5,289 bases of DNA from Acinetobacter sp. (GTDB taxonomy: Bacteria; Pseudomonadota; Gammaproteobacteria; Pseudomonadales; Moraxellaceae). The stretch covers positions 1 to 5,289 of the forward strand of contig JASLIY010000177.1 in assembly GCA_030152675.1 (NCBI GenBank). Reading direction: 5' to 3'. Position 1 is the stretch's first letter; each line of letters opens with the position of its first letter. Both the position numbers and the translations under genes were made by a program. The notes below the pieces were generated by a model. It did not search any database, was not told where the DNA came from, and saw only the letters and a program-made list of their open reading frames with translations. Shown piece by piece: positions 1 to 5,117 of the stretch.

Positions 1-196
1 GCGCTACTTGGGTGAACTGGTCCAAGAAAATCGCTTGCTCTATAACGCAGCCGCTGCGATTAAAAACTCAAGTCTGGGACTCTATGGGGATTATGGCAGC
101 ATCGGCAACTATGGTGATCCGGGTAACTATGGTCGCATTGGTCTAGCCGCAGGCTTCCAAGATGTCAGTGCGCCGTGGCTCGCCTCTAAAATCTAA
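1..196 (+). CDS. 3' end of an unidentified gene, Gly/Tyr-rich C-terminus (partial)
   Basis: An open frame runs in from the left edge (first whole codon at base 2) and stops at TAA 194-196, giving 64 C-terminal residues. The start lies outside the window; the TTG at 8 is just an internal Leu codon. The visible part begins with a charged, probably helical stretch (RYLGELVQENRLLYNAAAAI), followed by a Gly/Tyr-rich section with spaced YG pairs (LYGDYG, GNYGDPGNYGRIG) and the tail SAPWLASKI. I do not recognise the family. The Gly/Tyr section could be an extracellular or surface-exposed tail, but no signal peptide or anchoring motif can be seen in this fragment. A strong terminator follows 63 bases after the stop, which supports this being a real gene end and the last gene of its transcript. 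Confidence 0.7.
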   Translation, partial: RYLGELVQENRLLYNAAAAIKNSSLGLYGDYGSIGNYGDPGNYGRIGLAAGFQDVSAPWLASKI

Positions 197-259
197 GTAT
201 GTATTTCAATCACGCAAGTATCTTCATTTTTTAATCTCATGATTGAATGCTTGAACTCC

Positions 260-308
260 ACTGGGCAGGGGGCTGACCGTCATTGACAGTCTCCTGCCCA
301 GTTGTTAT
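260..308 (+). terminator. Rho-independent terminator after the first gene
   Basis: A perfect 10-bp stem (ACTGGGCAGG at 260-269 with CCTGCCCAGT at 293-302) extends inward for about six more pairs, two of them G-U, to a loop near 276-286. It is followed by the T-rich GTTGTTATTTT. The 5' flank has no A-run, so it should work on the plus strand only. It lies between the partial gene and rluA, which implies that rluA has its own promoter or depends on read-through. Confidence 0.85.
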
Positions 309-349
309 TTTGCGCCGCATTGCCAGCGTGGCGATATCACACAAGAGTC

Positions 350-1009
350 ATGTCCAGTACCTTTATCTACACCCCGCCGCTGCAGCCTTTGATCACTCTA
401 TACCAAGACGACGATATGATCGTGATTGATAAACCTGCGGGCTTATTGTCGGTGATGGGGCGTTTGCCTGAGCATCAAGACAGTGCCTATCTCAGAATTT
501 TGGCAGCATATCCCGAAGCCAAAGTCATCCATCGTTTGGATATGGCCACCTCTGGCTTGTTGATGTTTGCCAAACATCAGCGGGCTGCGGCAGCATTCAG
601 TCGTTTGTTTCAAAAACGGGGTATTGAAAAACGTTATACCGCCTTGGTCGAGGGCCAGATTGCCGCTTCGGGGCGTATTGATCTGCCCCTGATCACCGAT
701 TGGGAGCAGCGTCCCAAACAGAAAGTTGATCTCGATCAGGGCAAAGCATCGTTGACCTACTTTGAACGCATCAGTTTTGATCCTCAGCAGCAGATCAGTC
801 GGGTGTTATTGCGTCCGATCACTGGCCGCTCGCATCAATTACGTGTGCATCTCCAACAGATTGGGCATCCGATCATCGGCGATGGTTATTATCATCCAGA
901 CCCCAAGCGAATCGCTCTCGGTCGTATGGCCTTACATGCACATCATTTGAGCTTTGAGCATCCTTTAACTCAGCAGGCATTCAGCCTTGAATCTTGCGTG
1001 CCTTTTTGA
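350..1009 (+). CDS. rluA: Dual-specificity 23S rRNA U746 / tRNA U32 pseudouridine synthase RluA
   Basis: Cytoplasmic RNA-modifying enzyme that, in E. coli, converts uridine to pseudouridine at position 746 of 23S rRNA and position 32 of several tRNAs. Read from ATG 350 the protein is 219 residues, the same length as I recall for E. coli RluA, and the sequences align throughout: YQDD, then DKPAGLLSV (about residues 27-35), then RLPEHQDS, then the catalytic motif HRLDMATSG at 61-69 with the nucleophilic Asp at 64, then DLPLITDW and RPKQKV, then PITGRSHQLRVH (156-167) and GHPIIGD. There is no N-terminal S4 domain, as expected for RluA rather than RluC or RluD. The frame stays open upstream to a TTG at 302, but that codon lies in the 3' arm and U-tract of the preceding terminator, so ATG 350 is preferred; the ribosome site before it (AAGAG at 343-347) is weak and close. 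No clear terminator follows. Confidence 0.95.
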   Translation: MSSTFIYTPPLQPLITLYQDDDMIVIDKPAGLLSVMGRLPEHQDSAYLRILAAYPEAKVIHRLDMATSGLLMFAKHQRAAAAFSRLFQKRGIEKRYTALVEGQIAASGRIDLPLITDWEQRPKQKVDLDQGKASLTYFERISFDPQQQISRVLLRPITGRSHQLRVHLQQIGHPIIGDGYYHPDPKRIALGRMALHAHHLSFEHPLTQQAFSLESCVPF

Positions 1010-1190
1010 GTGCTCAACTGTTTATGCGCTGTGATCGTCATCAAGCAGTGGCTAGAGATGCTGGGGTGGGATGAGGGTGCTGTAGGATGAATTCAAGTTT
1101 AGAAACAATTGAATGCCATGATCGGATATCAGTCCTTGCAGTGTCATGAAAATCTGTTAGCGTAAGCCTGATAAATCTCTCAATCCTCAC

Positions 1191-1195
1191 AAGGA
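1191..1195 (+). promoter_or_regulatory. Ribosome binding site that decides the rraB start
   Basis: AAGGA at 1191-1195 stands one base before ATG 1197 but seven bases before the in-frame ATG 1203. Only the second spacing suits initiation, so the protein should begin MTRDNELF rather than MHMTRD. Confidence 0.7.
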
Positions 1196-1202
1196 TATGC
1201 AT

Positions 1203-1592
1203 ATGACCCGCGATAATGAACTCTTTCCAGAAGACGACAATGGCAATGTCCTTTGGCAAATGTATGAAGATGGTGATGATCTGAGTGAACCGCATCAGGT
1301 TGAATTTTCTTTGGTGTTCCAAGACCAAGAAAAACTTGAACAATGTGCGTTACATTTACTTCGCCAAGAGCAAAAAGTATCTTTCTTTAATGATGAAGAA
1401 AGTCCAGAGCAGGATTGGGTGCTGACGATTCATATCGAAATGATTCCAGACTACTCAGATATTGTGGATCTTGAAGACTGGTTAGGCAGCATTGCGACCC
1501 AATTTGGCGGTGAGTATGATGGTTGGGGCTGTATGGCCTATGTCTTTGAAGATGAAGACGAAGATTTTGAAGAAGACATGATCGAAGGTTAA
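1203..1592 (+). CDS. rraB: Ribonuclease E inhibitor RraB family protein
   Basis: Small acidic cytoplasmic protein. Characterised members bind RNase E, change the composition of the RNA degradosome and slow decay of a subset of mRNAs. The 129-residue product has the family signature FGGEYDGWGC at about 101-110 (E. coli RraB has VEYDGWGT at the equivalent place), preceded by a helix with IVDLEDWLGSIATQ. It ends in a strongly acidic tail (FEDEDEDFEEDMIEG, 115-129), also typical of RraB. The N-terminal part (SLVFQDQEKLEQCALHLLRQEQKVSFF) matches the family pattern of a beta strand followed by a helix. It is about nine residues shorter than the E. coli protein. The start is set by the AAGGA ribosome site. 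The gene is separated from rluA by about 190 bases and followed by its own terminator, so it is probably monocistronic. Whether it inhibits RNase E in this organism is inferred from the family. Confidence 0.9.
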   Translation: MTRDNELFPEDDNGNVLWQMYEDGDDLSEPHQVEFSLVFQDQEKLEQCALHLLRQEQKVSFFNDEESPEQDWVLTIHIEMIPDYSDIVDLEDWLGSIATQFGGEYDGWGCMAYVFEDEDEDFEEDMIEG

Positions 1593-1690
1593 TCGCTGCG
1601 GTTCGCTTTGATCCCTTTGTGACATGCCTTGATCGCTTATGAGTCGCATTGTTGCTCGAAGGCGCCGTGATCAAGTTCAGTCGATTAACC

Positions 1691-1724
1691 ACGCCCCAAG
1701 CCAATCGGTTTGGGGTGTTTGTTT
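1691..1724 (+). terminator. Rho-independent terminator after rraB
   Basis: A 12-bp stem, 1691-1702 with 1707-1718 (core GCCCCAAGCC / GGTTTGGGGT, two G-U pairs), has a four-base loop AATC and is followed by TTGTTTTC. It lies about 100 bases after the rraB stop and inside the upstream extension of the acetyltransferase frame, which argues against the early ATG at 1639 as that gene's start. Confidence 0.85.
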
Positions 1725-1770
1725 TCAGCGAGGCACGGTGCTGTTCTCATTCACCACATATTCAGATCTC

Positions 1771-2328
1771 ATGATGTATTCGATTCAAGCTTTAGATGTA
1801 GCCTTAAGGTCAGACTTAGACCACTTCAACAACTTAGATAACTTAGACAATGTAGAAGACACCAGTCATCCACAGACAGATCAACATGCGCGTCGCATGC
1901 CGCTTGATCCGCAGCTCAAAGCTTTATTGCTTGAGGCTGATCCAGATTGGCATCGGGTCCGTGGTTATCTGCCACAAAGCCAACTGTTTGTGATCTTGGA
2001 TGCCGAGCAGCACTATATCGCGCAGCTGTGTTTAAGTACTGTGACCGCACAGCAATGCGAAATTAAAAATCTCAGTGTCGCCGAGAAATATCGCGGCCAA
2101 GGCTTGGCCAAGCAATTGATTGCGCATGTGATCAATCTTGCACGCCAGCAACAACAATGCCTGTGGGTGAAAACTGGCAACTCGAGTCTAGATCAATTGG
2201 GGCTGTATCAGAAAATGGGTTTTCGCTTGGATCATATTGAAAAGGATGTCTTTCTCGACTATCCCGAGCCGATTTTTGAAAATGGCATAGCCTGCTTGGA
2301 CCAAGTGGTGCTTTGTTTGACGCTCTAA
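1771..2328 (+). CDS. GNAT family N-acetyltransferase with a low-complexity insert
   Basis: Predicted acetyl-CoA-dependent acetyltransferase, substrate unknown. Starting at ATG 1771 it has 185 residues (ATG 1774 is equally possible; no good ribosome site precedes either). The acetyl-CoA-binding motif A is clear: IKNLSVAEKYRGQGLAKQLI at 98-117, with RGQGLA forming the pyrophosphate loop. It is followed by LWVKTGNSSLDQLGLYQKMGF (131-151) and DYPEPIFENGIACLDQV (163-179). These last motifs place it with the YvbK-like GNAT subgroup, which keeps GNSS, LYQK.GFR and YPEPIFENG. The first strand (YSIQALD) is separated from the first helix (LDPQLKALLLEADPDW) by about 35 polar residues (10-45) containing a DLD / NLD / NLD / NVE microrepeat, which I do not expect in this family. 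The frame stays open back to ATG 1639, but that extension spans a terminator and reads as low-quality, Arg-rich protein. ATG 1897 would skip the insert but also lose strand 1. Confidence 0.9.
   Translation: MMYSIQALDVALRSDLDHFNNLDNLDNVEDTSHPQTDQHARRMPLDPQLKALLLEADPDWHRVRGYLPQSQLFVILDAEQHYIAQLCLSTVTAQQCEIKNLSVAEKYRGQGLAKQLIAHVINLARQQQQCLWVKTGNSSLDQLGLYQKMGFRLDHIEKDVFLDYPEPIFENGIACLDQVVLCLTL
1813..1857 (+). repeat. In-frame 9-bp microrepeat encoding DLD/NLD/NLD/NVE
   Basis: Two perfect-but-one tandem copies, AACTTAGAT (1831-1839) and AACTTAGAC (1840-1848), are followed by a diverged copy AATGTAGAA (1849-1857) and preceded, after a 9-base gap, by GACTTAGAC (1813-1821). All copies are in codon register with the acetyltransferase, so copy-number change would lengthen or shorten the protein by three residues without a frameshift. 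Confidence 0.75.
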
Positions 2329-2402
2329 TGTGCGTCACATCACGTTTATGTGGCGGGGAGCGTGGCGTATGTTTCTGTAATATATTGAAAAAATTAATAA
2401 AT

Positions 2403-2430
2403 TTGAAAAATTCTATTTTTTGGTCATAAT
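2403..2430 (+). promoter_or_regulatory. Sigma-70-type promoter of yjdM
   Basis: TTGAAA (2403-2408) and CATAAT (2425-2430) are separated by 16 bases, within a very AT-rich stretch. Transcription would begin near 2437, giving a leader of under 20 bases that holds just the ribosome site AGGAAGG (2442-2448), five bases from ATG 2454. The short leader leaves no room for a riboswitch. Confidence 0.6.
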
Positions 2431-2453
2431 GGAGTTTTTTTAGGAAGGCCAAG

Positions 2454-2798
2454 ATGTCATTACCTAACTGCCCAAAATGCCAATCAGAATATACTTACGA
2501 AGATGGCGCCATGTTGATTTGCCCTGAATGTGCTCACGAATGGTCAGCCAGTGATGCACCTCAGGTTGAGGAAGAACAAGTCTTTAAAGATGCTTTCGGT
2601 ACCGTGCTTGTCGATGGCGATAGCGTTTCTGTGATCAAGGATCTTCGCATTAAAGGTTCTTCGAATGTTGTTAAAGTCGGTACCAAAGTGAAAAACATCC
2701 GTTTATTGCCAAATTCGAGTGATGGACACGACATCGATTGTAAAATTGATGGCATTGGCGCGATGAAACTAAAATCTGAATTTGTCAAAAAAGCCTAA
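2454..2798 (+). CDS. yjdM: Zinc-ribbon protein YjdM (PhnA family)
   Basis: Small protein of unsettled function, historically named PhnA from its position next to the E. coli phosphonate operon; it is not the phosphonoacetate hydrolase that also bears the name PhnA. The 114-residue product closely matches E. coli YjdM (about 111 residues): [20 protein letters not shown] at the start, [27 protein letters not shown] in the middle, and [17 protein letters not shown] at the end. The N-terminal zinc ribbon uses Cys6/Cys9 and Cys23/Cys26 (CPKC, CPEC). The C-terminal half is the PhnA domain, a small beta barrel with an SH3/KOW-like look. It is flanked by a good promoter and a terminator, with no phosphonate genes nearby, so it is a stand-alone transcript. 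Confidence 0.96.
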   Translation: MSLPNCPKCQSEYTYEDGAMLICPECAHEWSASDAPQVEEEQVFKDAFGTVLVDGDSVSVIKDLRIKGSSNVVKVGTKVKNIRLLPNSSDGHDIDCKIDGIGAMKLKSEFVKKA

Positions 2799-2805
2799 CT
2801 GCAGC

Positions 2806-2839
2806 GCTCAGCTTTAATTCGTTTAGAGCTGAGCTTTTT
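2806..2839 (+). terminator. Rho-independent terminator after yjdM
   Basis: A 12-bp stem (2806-2817 with 2823-2834, one G-U pair; core GCTCAGCT / AGCTGAGC) has a five-base loop TTCGT and is followed by TTTTTA. It begins eight bases after the yjdM stop codon. Confidence 0.9.
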
Positions 2840-3006
2840 ATCAATAAGATGATCAGTTTAAATATATCGAAAATTACATAACGTTACTTATTTTTTATCA
2901 AGTTGTGCTTAACAATTTGATCGATTGAAAAGAAAAAAGACGCCATTTATTCATTTAAAAACAGATAAATATACAAAATGCATAAATAAAAGTGATTCAC
3001 TTCGCT

Positions 3007-3047
3007 GTTTTGCAATGCTAACTTTGTGACGCAAAACCAACAAAGGT
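3007..3047 (+). promoter_or_regulatory. Overlapping inverted repeats just before the NTF2-like gene
   Basis: GTTTTGC (3007-3013) and GCAAAAC (3031-3037) form a perfect 7-bp inverted repeat with a 17-base centre. A second pair, CTTTGT (3022-3027) with ACAAAG (3040-3045), overlaps it, so the two hairpins exclude each other. The second would occupy the ribosome site AAAGG ahead of ATG 3051. This could be an operator or a translational hairpin, or chance in AT-rich DNA. No convincing -35/-10 pair could be picked in 2840-3050. Confidence 0.3.
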
Positions 3048-3050
3048 AAG

Positions 3051-3518
3051 ATGCGAATGCAAATAGAGATTGAAGGTGATCGTGTGATTGCCCAACAAGT
3101 CATCCAACATATTTATCAATGGGACAAGGCCATTGTTCAGAACAATATTGAAGCACTCATGCAAAAATGTACTGCGGGCTTCAATATGTTTGATGTGAGT
3201 GGTCAAATCGCCGGCGCGGCGGTTTATCGTCAGCAATGGGAAAGGTTTAGTTCTTCTTTTAATGAGCATATGAAAATTTCACGGCGCAAAATGAAGCTGT
3301 ATATCGCCGAAGATCTGGCCGTGCTGCACTGTTATTCAAGAGTTGAAAATATCTTGCTACAGCATCAAAGCATGCCGTGGTGTAGAACCACCTTATGTTT
3401 GCATAAACAAGAAGGTGAATGGCTTATTGCACATCAGCATATTTCTATGCCGGTGAATTTGAGCAACGGCAGTGTGATTATGATGGATGAAATTCCGCAA
3501 TTCAAAAGGGTGGGCTAA
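3051..3518 (+). CDS. SnoaL/NTF2-like domain protein (ketosteroid isomerase homologue)
   Basis: A 155-residue protein with the outline of the SnoaL/DUF4440-type NTF2-like fold: an N-terminal helix (VIQHIYQWDKAIVQNNIEALMQKC, about 17-40), a first strand with FNMFDVSGQIAG, helix YRQQWERFSSSF (59-70), then strands with MKLYIAEDLAVLHCYSRVEN, WCRTTLCLHKQEGEWLIAHQHISMP (110-134). The final W.I.H.H.SMP pattern is common in the YybH/SgcJ-like group (COG4319 type). These domains form cone-shaped pockets used for isomerisation, hydrolysis or ligand binding; nothing here shows which. There is no signal peptide, so it is cytoplasmic. ATG 3057 is an alternative start with ten bases from AAGG instead of four. 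It lies alone between AT-rich gaps, with no clear terminator after it. Confidence 0.82.
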   Translation: MRMQIEIEGDRVIAQQVIQHIYQWDKAIVQNNIEALMQKCTAGFNMFDVSGQIAGAAVYRQQWERFSSSFNEHMKISRRKMKLYIAEDLAVLHCYSRVENILLQHQSMPWCRTTLCLHKQEGEWLIAHQHISMPVNLSNGSVIMMDEIPQFKRVG

Positions 3519-3881
3519 AGTTAATAAATTGATGTTTAAACCAGAATATTTTGCACCCAAGATAAAATATCTGCACTGATTGCTTGATTCAAATAATTCA
3601 TTTTTTATATTTTTCAGATAAAACCATATTCGGCATGGTCACTTTATAAACTTGATAAATTTCAACCAAATAACTTAGCATGAGGATGAAATATTCGTTT
3701 GTGGTCTTGAGCCACGTCTCGAGTTTCTTCAGCGGTGTTGATTGACTGCACGTTGGCTGTGCAGCATCAGCACGGCGCTTCAAGCGAATGTATCCACTCA
3801 AAATCCAACCGTCATCTGCGATTTTAGAGTTGCTACATTAAAAAAAGATGACATTGACAACAACAAGGGCTGAGGTATTGC
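3519..3881. other. Gene-poor gap between the NTF2-like gene and the dehydrogenase
   Basis: No plus-strand gene is visible. The first 80 bases are AT-rich, with an AT-only 7-bp inverted repeat (3546-3552 with 3564-3570) too weak to call a terminator. The rest is covered by a doubtful minus-strand reading frame (3598-3801). GAGG at 3872-3875 is a well-spaced ribosome site for the dehydrogenase. I could not pick a convincing promoter. Confidence 0.6.
3598..3801 (-). CDS. Doubtful small hypothetical protein or gene remnant
   Basis: A minus-strand frame of 67 residues from TTG 3801 to TGA at 3598-3600; it stays open upstream to a stop at 3838-3840, so no ATG start gives a full-length product. It begins SGYIRLKRRADA, has a middle section STPLKKLETWLKTTNEY, a hydrophobic aromatic stretch YFILMLSYLVEIYQVYKV and a basic tail SEKYKK. 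The composition is protein-like, and unlike the shadow frames it does not overlap a plus-strand gene. I recognise no family. No ribosome site is obvious before the TTG. It may be a real small protein, possibly membrane-associated, the decayed end of a larger gene, or chance. A gene here would be divergent from the dehydrogenase. Confidence 0.25.
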   Translation of the reverse strand: MSGYIRLKRRADAAQPTCSQSTPLKKLETWLKTTNEYFILMLSYLVEIYQVYKVTMPNMVLSEKYKK

Positions 3882-5054
3882 ATGAAAGTATTGGTCATTG
3901 GTGGTAGTGGGGCGATGGGGCGAGCTGCGGTTCGTGCCGCACTGAGTTTTGATTTCATTCAAGAGATTGTGGTGGCTGGCATCGATGTCGAGATTGCAAC
4001 GCGCTTTGTCGATTCGCTCAGTGATGCGCGGGTACATTGTATCTATTTGGATGTGATGGATCGGCCAAAATTACTCGACGCGATGCGTCAGGTCGATGTG
4101 GTACTGAATGCCGCGGGGCCTTTTTTCCGTTTTGGCGTACCGATTCTGTCTGCAGCGATTGAAACCGCAAAACATTATTGTGATATCTGCGATGACTGGC
4201 AACCGACCGTGGAAATGCTGGCCTTGCATCAACAAGCACAGCAAAAAAATATCACCGCCATCATTGGGCTCGGTGCAAGTCCTGGCGTATTAAACCTACT
4301 CTGTGCCCAAGCGGCCGCTGAACTGGATCAGGTGGATCAGATCGTCTCTGCATGGAAACTGTCGGGTGCGGTCAATGCCGACGATGGCTTTAGTCCAGCC
4401 CCTGCAATCGGGGCAGTCGATGCTGCTGCAGTGCATTTGATGCATTGTTTATCTGAAGATATTCAAGTGATTGAAGCGGGTAAGGCCATTAAAACCCGTG
4501 CCTTACAACACTCACAAATCGACTTTCCAACGCTCGGCCCGATTGATGTATGGTCATTGGGACATCCTGAAGCGATTACCTTGCCGCGGACGTATACGCA
4601 GTTGCAGCAATGCTATAACGGCATGTTAGAGATTGGCGATATCGTGGATGATTTGCGTCAGATGGCCGATGCTGTGGCTGCAGGTCAGTTATCAGTCGAT
4701 GATGCGGCAAGAGCGCTGACTTCTGCGGAGAGTCGAGATTCACGTCAGCAACAGTTGGGGCAACATGCCCAGTCATCGATTCCCAATGCCTTGGCTTTTG
4801 CAGCCGGGATCAAGAATGGTCAGGCAAAACGGGTCGGGGCGTATTTTAAACATTCGCCTGCAGGTGGTATGGCGACGATTACCGGGATTCCATTGGCGCT
4901 GTTCTTGCCCTTATTGCACGGCGGTCATCTCAAACAATCCGGTGTATTTGCACCAGAGCAGGTGATTGAGCCTCAAGTATTCTTTGACTTGTTTGATCCA
5001 TTCTGTGGAGCGCAAGGTGCAGGTGTTACTGTGCTGAGTGCTACAGATGCTTAA
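3882..5054 (+). CDS. Saccharopine dehydrogenase family NAD(P)-dependent oxidoreductase
   Basis: A 390-residue cytoplasmic oxidoreductase. The N-terminus is a Rossmann NAD(P)-binding domain starting MKVLVIGGSGAMGRAA (GGSGAMG at 7-13), followed by the family's VDVVLNAAGPFFRFGVPI (71-88) and the HYCDICDDW strand/helix (98-106). The domain crossover GLGASPGVLNLL at 129-140 is typical of the saccharopine dehydrogenase family, as is the end GVFAPEQVIEPQVFFDLF (354-371). The middle region (about 150-330) is the substrate-binding and dimer domain and gives no recognisable specificity. Bacteria of this type make lysine by the diaminopimelate route, so a true saccharopine reaction is unlikely; carboxynorspermidine dehydrogenase is a related family, but no polyamine gene lies nearby. 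The start ATG 3882 has GAGG six bases upstream. The gene is convergent with the dihydrouridine synthase, with 63 bases between the stops. Confidence 0.92.
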   Translation: MKVLVIGGSGAMGRAAVRAALSFDFIQEIVVAGIDVEIATRFVDSLSDARVHCIYLDVMDRPKLLDAMRQVDVVLNAAGPFFRFGVPILSAAIETAKHYCDICDDWQPTVEMLALHQQAQQKNITAIIGLGASPGVLNLLCAQAAAELDQVDQIVSAWKLSGAVNADDGFSPAPAIGAVDAAAVHLMHCLSEDIQVIEAGKAIKTRALQHSQIDFPTLGPIDVWSLGHPEAITLPRTYTQLQQCYNGMLEIGDIVDDLRQMADAVAAGQLSVDDAARALTSAESRDSRQQQLGQHAQSSIPNALAFAAGIKNGQAKRVGAYFKHSPAGGMATITGIPLALFLPLLHGGHLKQSGVFAPEQVIEPQVFFDLFDPFCGAQGAGVTVLSATDA

Positions 5055-5062
5055 GTGATGTC

Positions 5063-5117
5063 GAAGCCAGATTGCCAGAGCCACACGCTGCGGGCATCTG
5101 GCTTTGCTGTCTCTGGC
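5063..5117. terminator. Hairpin region between convergent genes, possible terminator
   Basis: AAGCCAGAT (5064-5072) pairs with ATCTGGCTT (5096-5104), extendable by three pairs past a bulged T, to give a roughly 12-bp stem with a 16-base loop. Only TTT and then a mixed sequence follow, so the U-tract is poor on the plus strand and absent on the minus strand. A second pairing, GCCAGAG (5074-5080) with CTCTGGC (5111-5117), competes with it. It is probably the transcript end of the dehydrogenase gene, though inefficient as a classical terminator. Confidence 0.45.

Noticed and set aside
1054..1077. G-rich run between rluA and rraB as a possible G-quadruplex
   Set aside because: Only three runs of three or more G are present, so a stable intramolecular quadruplex is not supported.
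1136..1175. Possible rraB promoter (ATGAAA at 1146-1151 with GATAAA at 1170-1175)
   Set aside because: The match to consensus is poor in both boxes and the spacing is 18 bases; not better than chance.
1041..1343. 100-codon minus-strand frame opposite rraB
   Set aside because: It overlaps the well-supported rraB and reads as a typical antisense shadow, with no recognisable motif or ribosome site.
1387..1704. 105-codon minus-strand frame over the rraB 3' half
   Set aside because: It lies opposite rraB and part of its terminator; the His/Asn/Ser/Arg-rich composition is that of a shadow frame.
2333..2355. Eight-bp hairpin after the acetyltransferase stop (CACAT/ATGTG core)
   Set aside because: It is short, has a G-U pair and is followed by GGGAGCGTGG rather than a T-run, so I do not call it a terminator.
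3746..3764. Inverted repeat CTGCAC/GTGCAG in the gap before the dehydrogenase
   Set aside because: Only six pairs with no extension and more than 100 bases from the start codon; too little to call an operator.
3798..4037. 79-codon minus-strand frame crossing the dehydrogenase start
   Set aside because: It is antisense to the dehydrogenase's Rossmann domain and has no family features.
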